Shown here: piece after piece, positions 26,378 through 34,571 of the stretch
How positions within the stretch are numbered: position 1 is the stretch's first letter
Layout of the letters: every line of letters starts with the position of its first letter
Assembly: GCA_028282805.1 (NCBI GenBank)
Contig: JANQHD010000010.1
Coordinates: 186,001 to 250,000 of the forward strand
DNA length: 64,000 nt
Source of the DNA: Phycisphaeraceae bacterium
GTDB taxonomy: Bacteria > Planctomycetota > Phycisphaerae > Phycisphaerales > Zrk34
Direction: 5' to 3'
Translations under genes and position numbers: made by a program
Notes under the pieces: generated by a model
Told to the model about the DNA's origin: nothing
The model's input: the letters and a program-made list of their open reading frames with translations, nothing else
Databases searched by the model: none

Positions 26378-26725
26378 TTACTCCGCGAGTGCCGGCGCCT
26401 TTTCGTCCACCGCCACGACGATGTGGCAGGTGCGTTTCATGATCGGGTGCGCCCGGCCGCGGTCCTTGGGTTGGAACCGCTTGATGGTCGGGCCCTCGTC
26501 GACGCGCGCCTCGCTGACGACGAGGTTGCGCGTGTCGGCTTCCTGTTCCTCCGCGGCGGCGGTGGCGGCGAGCAGGGTCTTGCGGACCATGACCGCGGCG
26601 CGCTTCTTGGAGAACTCCAGGGCCGTGACGGCGTCTTCGACTTCCATGCCGCGGATCAGGTCTGCGAGCAGACGCGCCTTGCGGGCGCTGATCCGGGCGT
26701 ATCTGAAGGTGCTCTTGAAAGCCAT
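26378..26725 (-). CDS. rplV: Ribosomal protein L22
   Basis: 115 aa from MAFKSTFRYARISARKARLLADLIRG; a TTG start three codons upstream is possible. The C-terminal VDEGPTIKRFQPKDRGRAHPIMKRTCHIVVAV holds the tunnel-loop motif. L22 lines the exit tunnel. Order rpsS-rplV-rpsC is conserved. Confidence 0.96.
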   Translation of the reverse strand: MAFKSTFRYARISARKARLLADLIRGMEVEDAVTALEFSKKRAAVMVRKTLLAATAAAEEQEADTRNLVVSEARVDEGPTIKRFQPKDRGRAHPIMKRTCHIVVAVDEKAPALAE

Positions 26726-26769
26726 GGCTTTCAACTCCTCGCCGCCCGCTCATCGGGGCGGATGCTTGG

Positions 26770-27030
26770 TTACTTCGTGCGGTGGCCCTTGAAGGTCCGC
26801 GTCGGGCTGAACTCGCCGAGCTTGTGCCCGACCATGTCCTCGGTGACGAACACATCGATGAAGTGCCGGCCGTTGTGCACCTGGAAGGTGTGGCCGACGA
26901 ACTCCGGCACGATGGTGCTGGCGCGGGCCCAGGTCTTGATGGGCATCTTGCGGCCGGATTCCTCCTGGCGCATCACCTTCGTGTACAACTTCTCGTTGAC
27001 GAACGGACCTTTTTTCAAGCTGCGTGCCAT
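26770..27030 (-). CDS. rpsS: Ribosomal protein S19
   Basis: 86 aa. [70 protein letters not shown] are the S19 signature. It sits in the 30S head near S13. 15 bp downstream of rplB. Confidence 0.97.
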   Translation of the reverse strand: MARSLKKGPFVNEKLYTKVMRQEESGRKMPIKTWARASTIVPEFVGHTFQVHNGRHFIDVFVTEDMVGHKLGEFSPTRTFKGHRTK

Positions 27031-27045
27031 GTCCGGGTCCTACCT

Positions 27046-27906
27046 TTATTTGAACTTGCGGATGCCGTAGCGCTTGCTGCGACGTCCGCGGATGATCCGC
27101 TTGTCCGAGGGCTTTCCGCTCTGCCGTGTCCGGCCGCCTTTCGACAGCACGCCCGAGGCGCTCGACGGGGCGCGGCCGCCCTTGCTGCGACCCTCACCGC
27201 CACCCAGCGGGTGGGCGTGGTGAGACATGGCCACGCCACGCACGCGCGGCCGGCGGCCGAGCCAGCGCTTGCGGCCGGCCTTGCCGAGGCGGACGTGGGT
27301 GTGGTCGGCGTTGCCCACCTGGCCGATGGTGGCCCGGCAGTTGACCGAGACCTGGCGGATCTCGCCGGAGGGCATGACGAGCGTGGCCCACTTGCCCTCC
27401 TTGTTGGTCAGCCGGGCGTACGAGCCGGCCGAGCGGCACATCTGGCCGCCCTTGCCGGGCACGAGTTCGATGTTGTGCAGGTTCAAGCCGGCGGGGATGT
27501 GCTTGATCAGCGTGCTGTTGCCGGCCTGGGGTTCGACGTGGGCGGCGCCCGCGACGACCTTCATCCCGTCGGTCAGGCCGATCGGGGCGAGGATGTAGTT
27601 GCGCTCGCCGCACTCGAACTCGATCAGGGCGATGTTCGACGAGCGGTTGGGGTCGTACTCGATGCCGACCACGGTCGCGGTTTCGTCGAGCCGCCGGGTG
27701 CGTTTGAAGTCGATCACGCGGTAACGGCGCTTGTGGCCGCCGCCGCGGTGCTGGGCGGTGATGATGCCCTTGTGGTTGCGGCCGCCGGTCTTCTTGATCG
27801 GGCGCAGCAACGACTTCTCGGGCGTCTTCTTGGTGACCTCGGAGTAGAGGTTCACGCTCGAGTTGCGCCGCCCGGGGCTGGTGGGTTTGTAGACTCGAAT
27901 CGCCAT
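27046..27906 (-). CDS. rplB: Ribosomal protein L2
   Basis: 286 aa, full length: N-terminal RVYKPTSPGRRNSSVNLYSEV, central KAGNSTLIKHIPAG-type region, and C-terminal WLGRRPRVRGVAMSHHAHPLGGGEGRSKGG. L2 supports subunit joining and the peptidyl-transferase centre. The normally conserved HPHGGGEGR loop reads HPLGGGEGR here (codon CTG), a replacement of a widely conserved histidine. The rest looks fully functional. Confidence 0.96.
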   Translation of the reverse strand: MAIRVYKPTSPGRRNSSVNLYSEVTKKTPEKSLLRPIKKTGGRNHKGIITAQHRGGGHKRRYRVIDFKRTRRLDETATVVGIEYDPNRSSNIALIEFECGERNYILAPIGLTDGMKVVAGAAHVEPQAGNSTLIKHIPAGLNLHNIELVPGKGGQMCRSAGSYARLTNKEGKWATLVMPSGEIRQVSVNCRATIGQVGNADHTHVRLGKAGRKRWLGRRPRVRGVAMSHHAHPLGGGEGRSKGGRAPSSASGVLSKGGRTRQSGKPSDKRIIRGRRSKRYGIRKFK

Positions 27907-27924
27907 CGGTCTAATTCCTTCAAT

Positions 27925-27949
27925 ACGCGGCGGAGCCGCGTCGCTAAAT
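27925..27949 (-). promoter_or_regulatory. ATTTAGCGAC + GC-hairpin intercistronic element (rplW-rplB gap)
   Basis: Transcribed strand ATTTAGCGACGCGGC pairs across a 3-nt loop with GCCGCGT, about 18 nt before the rplB start. The clearest member of the family. Confidence 0.6.
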
Positions 27950-27960
27950 AGTCAATCCGT

Positions 27961-28245
27961 TCAATACAAGTCGATGCGGTCGTCGGTGTGGACGGCGACG
28001 ACGGCCTTTTTCCAACTGCGGGTCTGGAACGTGCCCCAGCGGGTCCGGCGGTACTTGCCGGGCTTGGTCTGGGTCGACACGCCGACCACGCGCACCTTGT
28101 AGATGTCCTGCACGGCCTGGCGGATCATCTGCTTGTTGGCGTCGGGGTGCACCTCGAAGGCGTAGCGGTTGCGCGCCCCCGCTTCCCAGGTGCTCTTCTC
28201 GGTGATCACGGGCTTGAGGATGATCTGCGTAGCGTGCAAGGACAT
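27961..28245 (-). CDS. rplW: Ribosomal protein L23
   Basis: 94 aa. ILKPVITEKSTWEAGARNRYAFEVHPDANKQMIRQAVQDIYKVRVVGVSTQTKPGKYRR is typical of L23, the docking site at the exit tunnel. Its start overlaps the rplD stop by one base (TAATG), indicating coupled translation. Confidence 0.96.
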   Translation of the reverse strand: MSLHATQIILKPVITEKSTWEAGARNRYAFEVHPDANKQMIRQAVQDIYKVRVVGVSTQTKPGKYRRTRWGTFQTRSWKKAVVAVHTDDRIDLY

Positions 28246-28889
28246 TACGCGGCCTCCTTGGTGGTGGGCTTGAGGCCTTCGAGGTAGGCCTCGAGCGCCG
28301 ACTTGCTGACCAGCAGGTAGCGGTGGTTGAGCAGGTCGAAGGCGTTGAGCTGGCTGACCTGGATCGTGGTCACGTCCTTGAGGTTCCGCGCCGAGAGGAT
28401 CGTGTTGTGGTCCTCGGGGTCGACGGCCAGCAGGCAGGTGCGGTCAATCGACAAAGCGCCGAGGACTTTCGCGAAATCGCGGGTCTTCGGCGCTTTAAAG
28501 TTGAAGTCGTCTACCACCTTGATCTCGCCGTCGATGCACTTGCTGAGCAGCGCGTTTCGGTTGGCGAGTTGCCGCATCTTGGCCGGCATCGATTGCCGCC
28601 ACGACTTGGTCGATTTGGCAAACGAGACGCCACCGCCGCGGCGGAGGTTGGTCCGGACGGTGCCCATGCGGGCGCGGCCGGTGCCCTTTTGCTTGTACAG
28701 CTTGCGGGTCGAACCTTCCTTCAGGCCACGGCTTTTGGTCGCGTTGGTGCCCTGACGGCGGTTGGCGTGCATGGCCACGAACGCCTGCTTGAGCAGGACG
28801 GGGCGCACCTCGCCACCGAGCAGCGCCTCATCAACTTTGAGGCTGCCCGAGGCCGAACCATCTGTTTTGTAGACCGGTATCTCGATCAT
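28245..28889 (-). CDS. rplD: Ribosomal protein L4
   Basis: 214 aa. MIEIPVYKTDGSASGSLKV and the conserved basic loop KQKGTGRARMGTVRTNLRRGGGVSFAKS identify L4. In E. coli L4 also represses its own operon through the S10 leader; no equivalent is proven here. A 159-bp gap to rplC holds a CACCCGC/GCGGGTG hairpin. Confidence 0.95.
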   Translation of the reverse strand: MIEIPVYKTDGSASGSLKVDEALLGGEVRPVLLKQAFVAMHANRRQGTNATKSRGLKEGSTRKLYKQKGTGRARMGTVRTNLRRGGGVSFAKSTKSWRQSMPAKMRQLANRNALLSKCIDGEIKVVDDFNFKAPKTRDFAKVLGALSIDRTCLLAVDPEDHNTILSARNLKDVTTIQVSQLNAFDLLNHRYLLVSKSALEAYLEGLKPTTKEAA

Positions 28890-28986
28890 CGCTTAGTCAC
28901 CTGTCTCGAACCGTTCGAGACGCTTCGCCGTCCTGGCCACTGGCCGCTTACTGCTCCAGCCGGGCCGGATCGACTCGGTTTGTTCA

Positions 28987-29005
28987 CACCCGCCACTTGC
29001 GGGTG
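28987..29005. repeat. Small hairpin in the rplC-rplD gap
   Basis: A 7-bp perfect stem (CACCCGC / GCGGGTG) with a 5-nt loop lies about 45 bp downstream of the rplC stop and 98 bp before the rplD start. It might be an RNA-processing or partial-termination site; function unknown. Confidence 0.45.
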
Positions 29006-29048
29006 ATGCGTTAGGTCGTGTCTTGCCGTCGCAGTTTCGAAAACCGAC

Positions 29049-29729
29049 TTACGACGCGTTCGCCAACTCGCCCTTACTCTTGTAAAGACGCTTGGCGGGA
29101 ACGATCTCCACGAGGCCCTGGTTCGGTCCGGGCACGGTGCCCTTGACCAGGATCAGGTTCTTTTCTGCATCGATCCGGATCACATCCAGGCTACGCACGG
29201 TCACCCGCTCGTTGCCCATCTGGCCGGCCATCTTCTTGCCCTTCTTGATGCCGCCCGCACCGCCGGCGTTGTTCGCGTGGCCGCCGATGGAGCCGGGGGA
29301 GCGGTGCTTGCGCTCGACGCCGTGGCTGGCCAATTGGCCCTTGAAGTTGTGGCGTTTCATCACGCCCTGGTAGCCCTTGCCCTTCGAGGTGCCCACGACG
29401 TCGACGAACTTCACGTCGGCCATGGCCTCGACCGTCAACTGTTGGCCGAGCTCGAAGGTCTCCAGCTCGTCCTCGGCGACGCGGAACTCGCGGTGGTGCC
29501 GCTTGGCCGAGGCGCCCGCCTTGGCGTCGTGGCCGATCAGGGCCTGGGTCGAGCGCCGGGGCTTGACGTCTTCGTAGCCGATCTGCACGGCGGTGTAGCC
29601 GTCGGTTTCGGCGGTCTTGATCTGCGTCACCACGCAGGGGCCGACCTCGATCGCGGTCACGGGCACCGAGACGCCCTCGTCCGTGTAGAGCCGGGTCATG
29701 CCGAGTTTTTTGCCGAGAAGGTGAGCCAC
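29049..29729 (-). CDS. rplC: Ribosomal protein L3
   Basis: 226 aa. N-terminal LLGKKLGMTRLYTDEGVSVPVTAIEVGPCVVTQIKT and the central GVMKRHNFKGQLASHGVERKHRSPGSIGG-type W-loop region are diagnostic; GKKMAGQMGNERVTVRSLDVIRID closes the fold. L3 reaches the peptidyl-transferase centre. Confidence 0.96.
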   Translation of the reverse strand: MAHLLGKKLGMTRLYTDEGVSVPVTAIEVGPCVVTQIKTAETDGYTAVQIGYEDVKPRRSTQALIGHDAKAGASAKRHHREFRVAEDELETFELGQQLTVEAMADVKFVDVVGTSKGKGYQGVMKRHNFKGQLASHGVERKHRSPGSIGGHANNAGGAGGIKKGKKMAGQMGNERVTVRSLDVIRIDAEKNLILVKGTVPGPNQGLVEIVPAKRLYKSKGELANAS

Positions 29730-29828
29730 CTTGTAAACCTCCGGGGGCGACGCCGGGTCGGTTCGTGCCTTAAAAAGCAGAGGAACGCTGCCCCTATCGA
29801 TTCAAGTAATGATTCTAACTGCACTCGC

Positions 29829-29850
29829 GCGACAAGTCGCGTCGTTAAAT
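29829..29850 (-). promoter_or_regulatory. ATTTAACGAC + hairpin intercistronic element (rpsJ-rplC gap)
   Basis: Transcribed strand ATTTAACGAC followed by the same GCGAC / GTCGC stem as at 25599-25620. Located mid-gap between rpsJ and rplC next to a single-arm heptamer array. Confidence 0.55.
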
Positions 29851-29878
29851 ATTCCCGTCGTGCCAAGGCGCGGCTTGC

Positions 29879-29913
29879 ATTCCGCACTCCGCAATCCGAG
29901 TTCCGCACTCGAC
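29879..29913. repeat. Single-arm heptamer array (ATTCCGC type)
   Basis: Five heptamers in register (ATTCCGC, ACTCCGC, AATCCGA, GTTCCGC, ACTCGAC) immediately downstream of the rpsJ stop. The unit is the same as in the array at 16292-16374, but no inverted arm is present. Confidence 0.65.
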
Positions 29914-29918
29914 TCGCG

Positions 29919-30233
29919 TTACGCCTTGATCTTCACGAACACGCCGGCCGGGACCACGAGGCGGTTGAGGGCCTCGACGGTGCGGGCGTTCGGCTCGTAG
30001 ATGTCGATGATCCGCTTGTGGGTGCGGATCTCAAACTGCTCACGGCTCTTCTTGTCGATGTGCGGGCCACGGAGCACCGTGTACCGCTCGACGCGGGTCG
30101 GCAACGGGATCGGACCGGAAACCACGACGTTCGTCCGCTTCGCGTGATCCACGATCTCGCGGGCCGAGGCGTCGAGCGCCTGGTGGTCGTAGGCTTCCAT
30201 GCGGATCCGGATCTTGTTTTCAACCTTCGCCAT
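29919..30233 (-). CDS. rpsJ: Ribosomal protein S10
   Basis: 104 aa from [21 protein letters not shown]; the frame is open 28 codons further upstream, but that part would overlap the leader and is not homologous. [42 protein letters not shown] is the S10 core. First gene of the super-operon; S10 also acts as NusE in antitermination. Confidence 0.96.
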   Translation of the reverse strand: MAKVENKIRIRMEAYDHQALDASAREIVDHAKRTNVVVSGPIPLPTRVERYTVLRGPHIDKKSREQFEIRTHKRIIDIYEPNARTVEALNRLVVPAGVFVKIKA

Positions 30234-30326
30234 TGAGCTATCAACCTCTACGTGTTCGTCTTCACTTTCATTCAAACCCAGTCGGAACCGGCAGACCGGC
30301 TGCTCCGGCTGAGTCAAAGACGGAGT

Positions 30327-30354
30327 AGTATAAGCCCCGCCAAATGCCTGTCAA
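30327..30354 (-). promoter_or_regulatory. Strong sigma70-type promoter of the S10 operon
   Basis: On the minus strand a perfect TTGACA (-35) is followed after 16 bp by TATACT (-10). Transcription would start near 30320, giving a leader of roughly 87 nt before rpsJ. The leader contains CCGG-rich inverted segments that could fold. Confidence 0.8.
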
Positions 30355-30406
30355 CGGGCCAAGACACGGAAAAGCCCACCAATTCACCCACCACGAGGTA
30401 CCGCCC

Positions 30407-32449
30407 ATGCGACGTGCCCCAACCATGGCCTTTGTCGCCGCCTTCGCCCTGCTGCTGCCCCTGACCCATGGCGACCTGCTCGCCCAGAACCCGGTTCAGG
30501 TCACCGAGTCCACCATCCTCGAGGCCCACGGGCTCGTCGGCTCGCACATGGTCCTCCAGCGCGGCGTCAAGCTCACCATCCCCGGCAAAACCGCCCCTCA
30601 CGCCACCGTCAAGGCGGATTTTGCCGGCTCCACCGCCACCGCCAAAGCCGACCGGCACGGCCGATTCACCGTGGTCCTGCCCCCGCAAACCGCCGGCGGG
30701 CCACACGACCTGATCTTATCTATTCCCGGCGAACCGCCCATCATTTACGAAGACATCCTCATCGGCGACGTGTGGGTCTGCTCGGGCCAGTCCAACATGC
30801 AGTGGGCCGTGCGCCAGGCCGACCACGCCGCCGCGGAGATCGCCGCCGCCGACCACCCCCGCATCCGGCACTTCACCGTCGCCCGCAACCCCAGCGCCGA
30901 CCGAGTTCAGCCCGATGTGTCCGGCCAATGGCAGCCCGTGCGCCCCGACACCATCGCCGACTTCTCGGCGGTGGGCTATTACTTCGGGCGTGCCGTGCAC
31001 CGGGAAACCGGTGTGCCCATCGGCCTGATCGACAACGCCTGGGGCGGCATGCCCGCCGAGGCTTATTCGAGCCGCGAGAGCCTGCTGGCTAACGCGGACC
31101 TCGCGCACATGATCCACCAATCCGACCAAGCCCTCGCCGACTACCCGCGACAGCTCAAGGCCTACCAGCAAAAGCTCGCCCAGCGCAACGCCAACGCCCT
31201 CAAGCCCGCGCGCAACTTCAACAAAACAAAGAACTGGCAGTCCGCCGACTTCGACGACGCCAAGTGGAAGAAGATGAAGCTGCCCAGCACGTGGGAAGCG
31301 CGCGGCCAACAGTGGGACGGCTCCGTCTGGTTCCGCAAGACCGTCAACGTCCCCGCCGGTTGGGCCGGCAAACCGCTGACGCTCTCGCTCGGGCCCATCG
31401 ACGACTTCGACACCACCTTCTTCAACGGCACCAAGGTCGGCGCGACCGGTGCCGAGACGCCCAACAGCTGGTCCGTCCCCCGCGTGTACACCGTGCCCGG
31501 CGAACTGGTCAAACCCGGCAACAGCACCATCGCCGTGCGCGTCTTCGACGGCGCTTCCGGCGGCGGCATCCACGGCCAACCCGCGCAGATGACCCTGAAA
31601 ATCAAGGGCGAAACTACGACCCAGCCCATCAACCTCGCCGGCCAGTGGTCCTACCGGCCCGAGTCGGTCACCGCCCCGATCAACGCCCGCCCACCGCTGG
31701 GCCCGAAAAACCCGCGCGCCCCCGCGGCGCTGTACCAGGGCATGACCGTGGCGCTGGGCGACCTGCCGATCACCGGCGTGATCTGGTACCAGGGCGAAGC
31801 CAACGCCGGCCGCGCCCACCAGTACCGCACGCTCTTCCCGCTGATGATCAAAGACTGGCGCAAGCTGTGGGGCAACGACCGCATGCCGTTCTTTTTCGTG
31901 CAGCTCGCCAACTTCCGCGCCCCGCAAACCGACCCCAACGAACGCAGCGAATGGCCCGAGCTACGCGAGGCGCAGACCATGACGCTGTCACTACCCAACA
32001 CCGGCCAGGCCGTGATCATCGACGTCGGCGCCGCCCACGACATCCACCCGCGCGACAAGCAGACCGTCGGCCACCGCCTCGCCCTCATCGCCCGCGCCAA
32101 GCACTACGGCGAAAAAATCGTCTACGCCGGCCCGATGTACAAAGCTATGAAACGCCAAGGCAACCGCGTCACGCTCACCTTCGACCACGTCGGTTCGGGC
32201 CTGGTGACCAAGGGCGATGCGCTCAAGGGCTTCGCCGTCGCCGGCGACGACCGGGTGTTCCACTGGGCAAGCGCAAAGATCAACGCCGACCACACGGTGA
32301 CCGTGTGGTCCGACGCGGTGGCGCAACCCGTGGCCGTGCGCTACGGCTGGGCGAACAACCCCGCCGTCACGCTCTACAACAAAGAGGGCCTGCCCGCCTG
32401 CCCCTTCCGCACCGACGACTGGCCCATGGTCACGCGCGGCAACAAGTGA
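30407..32449 (+). CDS. Secreted sialate O-acetylesterase-like SGNH hydrolase
   Basis: 680 aa with a signal peptide (MRRAPTMAFVAAFALLLPLTHGDLLAQ). The layout follows the bacterial sialate O-acetylesterase family: an N-terminal beta-domain (SHMVLQRGVKLTIPGKTAPHATV), the catalytic block GDVWVCSGQSNMQW holding the nucleophile Ser, an inserted galactose-binding-like domain (about residues 300-420), then VIWYQGEANAGRA and a late DIHPRDKQTVGHRLA holding Asp/His. The start is supported by CGAGG 9 bp upstream. It probably removes O-acetyl groups from polysaccharides outside the cytoplasm. Monocistronic, divergent from the S10 operon. Confidence 0.85.
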   Translation: MRRAPTMAFVAAFALLLPLTHGDLLAQNPVQVTESTILEAHGLVGSHMVLQRGVKLTIPGKTAPHATVKADFAGSTATAKADRHGRFTVVLPPQTAGGPHDLILSIPGEPPIIYEDILIGDVWVCSGQSNMQWAVRQADHAAAEIAAADHPRIRHFTVARNPSADRVQPDVSGQWQPVRPDTIADFSAVGYYFGRAVHRETGVPIGLIDNAWGGMPAEAYSSRESLLANADLAHMIHQSDQALADYPRQLKAYQQKLAQRNANALKPARNFNKTKNWQSADFDDAKWKKMKLPSTWEARGQQWDGSVWFRKTVNVPAGWAGKPLTLSLGPIDDFDTTFFNGTKVGATGAETPNSWSVPRVYTVPGELVKPGNSTIAVRVFDGASGGGIHGQPAQMTLKIKGETTTQPINLAGQWSYRPESVTAPINARPPLGPKNPRAPAALYQGMTVALGDLPITGVIWYQGEANAGRAHQYRTLFPLMIKDWRKLWGNDRMPFFFVQLANFRAPQTDPNERSEWPELREAQTMTLSLPNTGQAVIIDVGAAHDIHPRDKQTVGHRLALIARAKHYGEKIVYAGPMYKAMKRQGNRVTLTFDHVGSGLVTKGDALKGFAVAGDDRVFHWASAKINADHTVTVWSDAVAQPVAVRYGWANNPAVTLYNKEGLPACPFRTDDWPMVTRGNK

Positions 32450-32450
32450 G

Positions 32451-32592
32451 GCGGCCAGCCGGTCGACTGGCCAACTGGTCAATCAGTCAACCGGTCAACT
32501 AGATACCGATCGACCGATCGACCGGTCGACCAATTGACTGATTGACTGATTGACTGATTGACTGATTGACTGATTGACTGATTGACTGATTC
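32451..32592. repeat. Octamer array with seven exact ATTGACTG copies
   Basis: The convergent gap between the esterase and the [2Fe-2S] gene consists almost wholly of octamers. A degenerate left part (GACTGGCC, AACTGGTC, AATCAGTC, AACCGGTC, ACCGATCG) is followed by seven perfect ATTGACTG units at 32533-32588. Left and right parts are partly complementary. The exact copies suggest recent expansion and possible length variation. Not CRISPR: no spacers. Confidence 0.85.
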
Positions 32593-32866
32593 ACCCCCTA
32601 TCCTCCCCCCGCCGCCCCGTCTCCCGGTAGGCCGCCCGTTGCCGGGCGTACGCCTCGGGGCTGGTCGACAGGTCCGGCTCGGCCACGCCGTCCATCGACT
32701 GCCGGTGCAGTTCCTTGATGAACGGCACGCACCACCCGCACCCCGTGCCCGCCGACAGGCACTCGCTGATCAGCGACGGCACCGCCGGCTTCTCCCGCCG
32801 GCAGAAGTTCACGATCTTCCGCTTGCTCACGCGGAAACAAAGGCAGACGTGGTCGTCGTCTTTCAT
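32591..32866 (-). CDS. BFD-like [2Fe-2S]-binding protein
   Basis: 91 aa. Four Cys in the arrangement C-X-C (HVCLCFRV) ... C-X2-C (GTGCGWCVP) with the spacing of bacterioferritin-associated ferredoxins and other Fer2_BFD domains. Start at ATG 32866; a GTG two codons upstream is also possible. Probably an electron-transfer or iron-handling protein. Its stop codon lies at the edge of the octamer array. It is divergent from the thiol peroxidase gene. Confidence 0.8.
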   Translation of the reverse strand: MKDDDHVCLCFRVSKRKIVNFCRREKPAVPSLISECLSAGTGCGWCVPFIKELHRQSMDGVAEPDLSTSPEAYARQRAAYRETGRRGEDRG

Positions 32867-32882
32867 CACCACATTCTAACGC

Positions 32883-32910
32883 TTGCCCGCCGCGAGTCGC
32901 GGCCTAGAAT
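32883..32910 (+). promoter_or_regulatory. Promoter of the thiol peroxidase gene
   Basis: TTGCCC (-35), 16-bp spacer, TAGAAT (-10), then an AAGGAGAA ribosome binding site before the ATG at 32946. Predicted by eye. Confidence 0.6.
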
Positions 32911-32945
32911 GCCCGCGTCCGCCCAACCCCACAAGGAGAACCGAT

Positions 32946-33461
32946 ATGAGCGAGCGAGAAGGCGCCATCACCTTCAAAGGCAACCCCATGACCCTCGTCG
33001 GCAACGAACTGCAAGTCGGCCAGCCCGCGCCGGACTTTGCGCTGACCGCCAACGACCTGTCCACGAAGACCAAGGCCGACTACGCCGGCAAGACCGTCGT
33101 GCTGTCGACGGTGCCGTCGCTGGACACGCCGGTCTGCGACGTGCAGACGCGTGCGTTCAACGACCGGGCCGCGGAGCTCAGCGGCGACGTGGTCATCCTC
33201 ACCGTCAGCGTCGACCTGCCGTTTGCGCAGAAGCGTTGGTGCGGCGCGGCCGGCGCCGAGCGCGTCGAGCTGCTGTCCGACTACAAGGACCACGGCTTCA
33301 TGAACGCCTACGGCCTGCGCGTCAAGGAACTCGGCCTGATCGCCCGCTCGGTCAGCGTCATCGACGGCGACGGAACCGTGGTGTACCACGAGCTCGTGCC
33401 CGAGATCGCGCAGGAGCCGAACTACGACGCGGCGCTCGAGGCCGTCGCGGCCACGGTGTGA
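32946..33461 (+). CDS. tpx: Thiol peroxidase (Tpx-type peroxiredoxin)
   Basis: 171 aa, atypical 2-Cys peroxiredoxin that reduces peroxides at the expense of thioredoxin. The peroxidatic Cys lies in PSLDTPVCDVQTR and the resolving Cys in QKRWCGAAG; the N-terminus ITFKGNPMTLVGNELQVGQPAPDF is typical. A strong AAGGAG ribosome binding site precedes the ATG. A hairpin terminator follows. Confidence 0.94.
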   Translation: MSEREGAITFKGNPMTLVGNELQVGQPAPDFALTANDLSTKTKADYAGKTVVLSTVPSLDTPVCDVQTRAFNDRAAELSGDVVILTVSVDLPFAQKRWCGAAGAERVELLSDYKDHGFMNAYGLRVKELGLIARSVSVIDGDGTVVYHELVPEIAQEPNYDAALEAVAATV

Positions 33462-33485
33462 CGCGAACCTATTTGACTAACCCGC

Positions 33486-33515
33486 AAAGCCCACGGATGG
33501 CCATCCGTGGGCTTT
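33486..33515 (+). terminator. Hairpin terminator after tpx
   Basis: A 15-bp perfect inverted repeat (AAAGCCCACGGATGG and its complement) with no loop bases between the arms, 24 bp downstream of tpx and 29 bp before the next gene. Same AAAGCCCA...GGGCTTT type as at 14261-14294. Confidence 0.7.
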
Positions 33516-33544
33516 ATCGTTGAATGCGGTAACATGTCGGTGCG

Positions 33545-34423
33545 ATGACCGACAACCCCAAACGCCGACAGATACGCCGCGCGACCCGTGGGTTGCTGTG
33601 CGCGATGGTGGGCGTGTACCTCTGTTGGTTGATCGGCGGCTGCGCCATGCAACGACACCTCATCTACCCCCGTTACGCGATCCCGCCCGTCGAAGCGCCG
33701 AGCGACAGGCAGCTTGCCGAGTGGCGCGCCGAGCGCATCCCGCTTGCGCTGCCCGACGACGGCGGCGCGATCGACGCCTGGCTGATCCCCGGCGACGGCG
33801 TCAGCGCCGAACGGCCCGGGCCCCTGGTGGTCTTCGCGCACGGCAACGCGGAGCTGATCGACTTCTGGCCGCCGATGCTGTCGCCCTACCGCGCGATGGG
33901 TGTGAGCGTGTTGCTCGTCGAATACCGCGGCTACGGCCGCAGCGCCGGCAAGCCCAGCGAGAAGGGCATCGTCGCCGACTTCGACCGCGCCATCGCCAAA
34001 GCCATCGCCCGCCCGGGCATCGACGGGGCGCGCCTGGTCTACCACGGCCGAAGCCTCGGCGGTGGTGTGCTCGCCTCGCTCTCTCGAAAACGCCCACCCG
34101 CGGCGATGATCATGCAGTCGACGTTCACGAGCATCGACGACTTCGCCAAGAAGATGCTCATCCCGCCGCTGTTCGTGCGCGACCACTACCGCAACACCGA
34201 GGCCCTGGCGATGTTCGAAGGCCCCGTGCTCATCATGCACGGCGAGCACGATTCGATCATCCCCTTCACCCACGCCCAACGCCTGCACGCCGCGGCGCCG
34301 AACAGCACGATCGTGGGTTACCCGTGCGACCACAACGACTTCCCGGTCGATTCACCGAAGTTCTGGGCCGACGTCGAGCGCTTCCTGCGCGAAGCGGACC
34401 TGCTGAACGAACCAACTCCTTAG
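33545..34423 (+). CDS. Alpha/beta hydrolase, probable lipoprotein
   Basis: 292 aa. The N-terminal hydrophobic segment ends in a lipobox-like IGGC (about residue 33). Core features of the BAAT/BEM46-like hydrolases: VVFAHGNAELIDFW (oxyanion region), VLLVEYRGYGRSAGKPSE, nucleophile elbow YHGRSLGGG, Asp in LIMHGEHDSIIPF and His in CDHNDFP. The substrate is unknown. It follows tpx across a terminator. Confidence 0.85.
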   Translation: MTDNPKRRQIRRATRGLLCAMVGVYLCWLIGGCAMQRHLIYPRYAIPPVEAPSDRQLAEWRAERIPLALPDDGGAIDAWLIPGDGVSAERPGPLVVFAHGNAELIDFWPPMLSPYRAMGVSVLLVEYRGYGRSAGKPSEKGIVADFDRAIAKAIARPGIDGARLVYHGRSLGGGVLASLSRKRPPAAMIMQSTFTSIDDFAKKMLIPPLFVRDHYRNTEALAMFEGPVLIMHGEHDSIIPFTHAQRLHAAAPNSTIVGYPCDHNDFPVDSPKFWADVERFLREADLLNEPTP

Positions 34424-34467
34424 CCGAACGCCACCCGCTGTACGCCGTACCCTGCGCGTGTTATTTG

Positions 34468-34496
34468 TTCTAATGTTCTTAAGAACTTTAGAATAA
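34468..34496. repeat. CTTAAG-centred palindrome, copy 1 of the AT-rich type
   Basis: A 26-bp inverted repeat with the core GTTCTTAAGAAC and arms TTCTAA/TTAGAA, one internal mismatch. A 29-bp stretch is identical to 42218-42246. It lies in the convergent gap between the alpha/beta hydrolase and the zinc-ribbon gene and is strikingly AT-rich against the background. Confidence 0.85.
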
Positions 34497-34571
34497 GAGA
34501 CGCCCGCAAATCACGCCAAAACACCCGCTCGTGCGCCGGCATGGGTGATAGAACAAGCCGTATGGCGTGGG

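Noticed and set aside
32451-32592. Possible CRISPR array
   Set aside because: The repeats are contiguous 8-mers with no spacers, and no cas genes are present.
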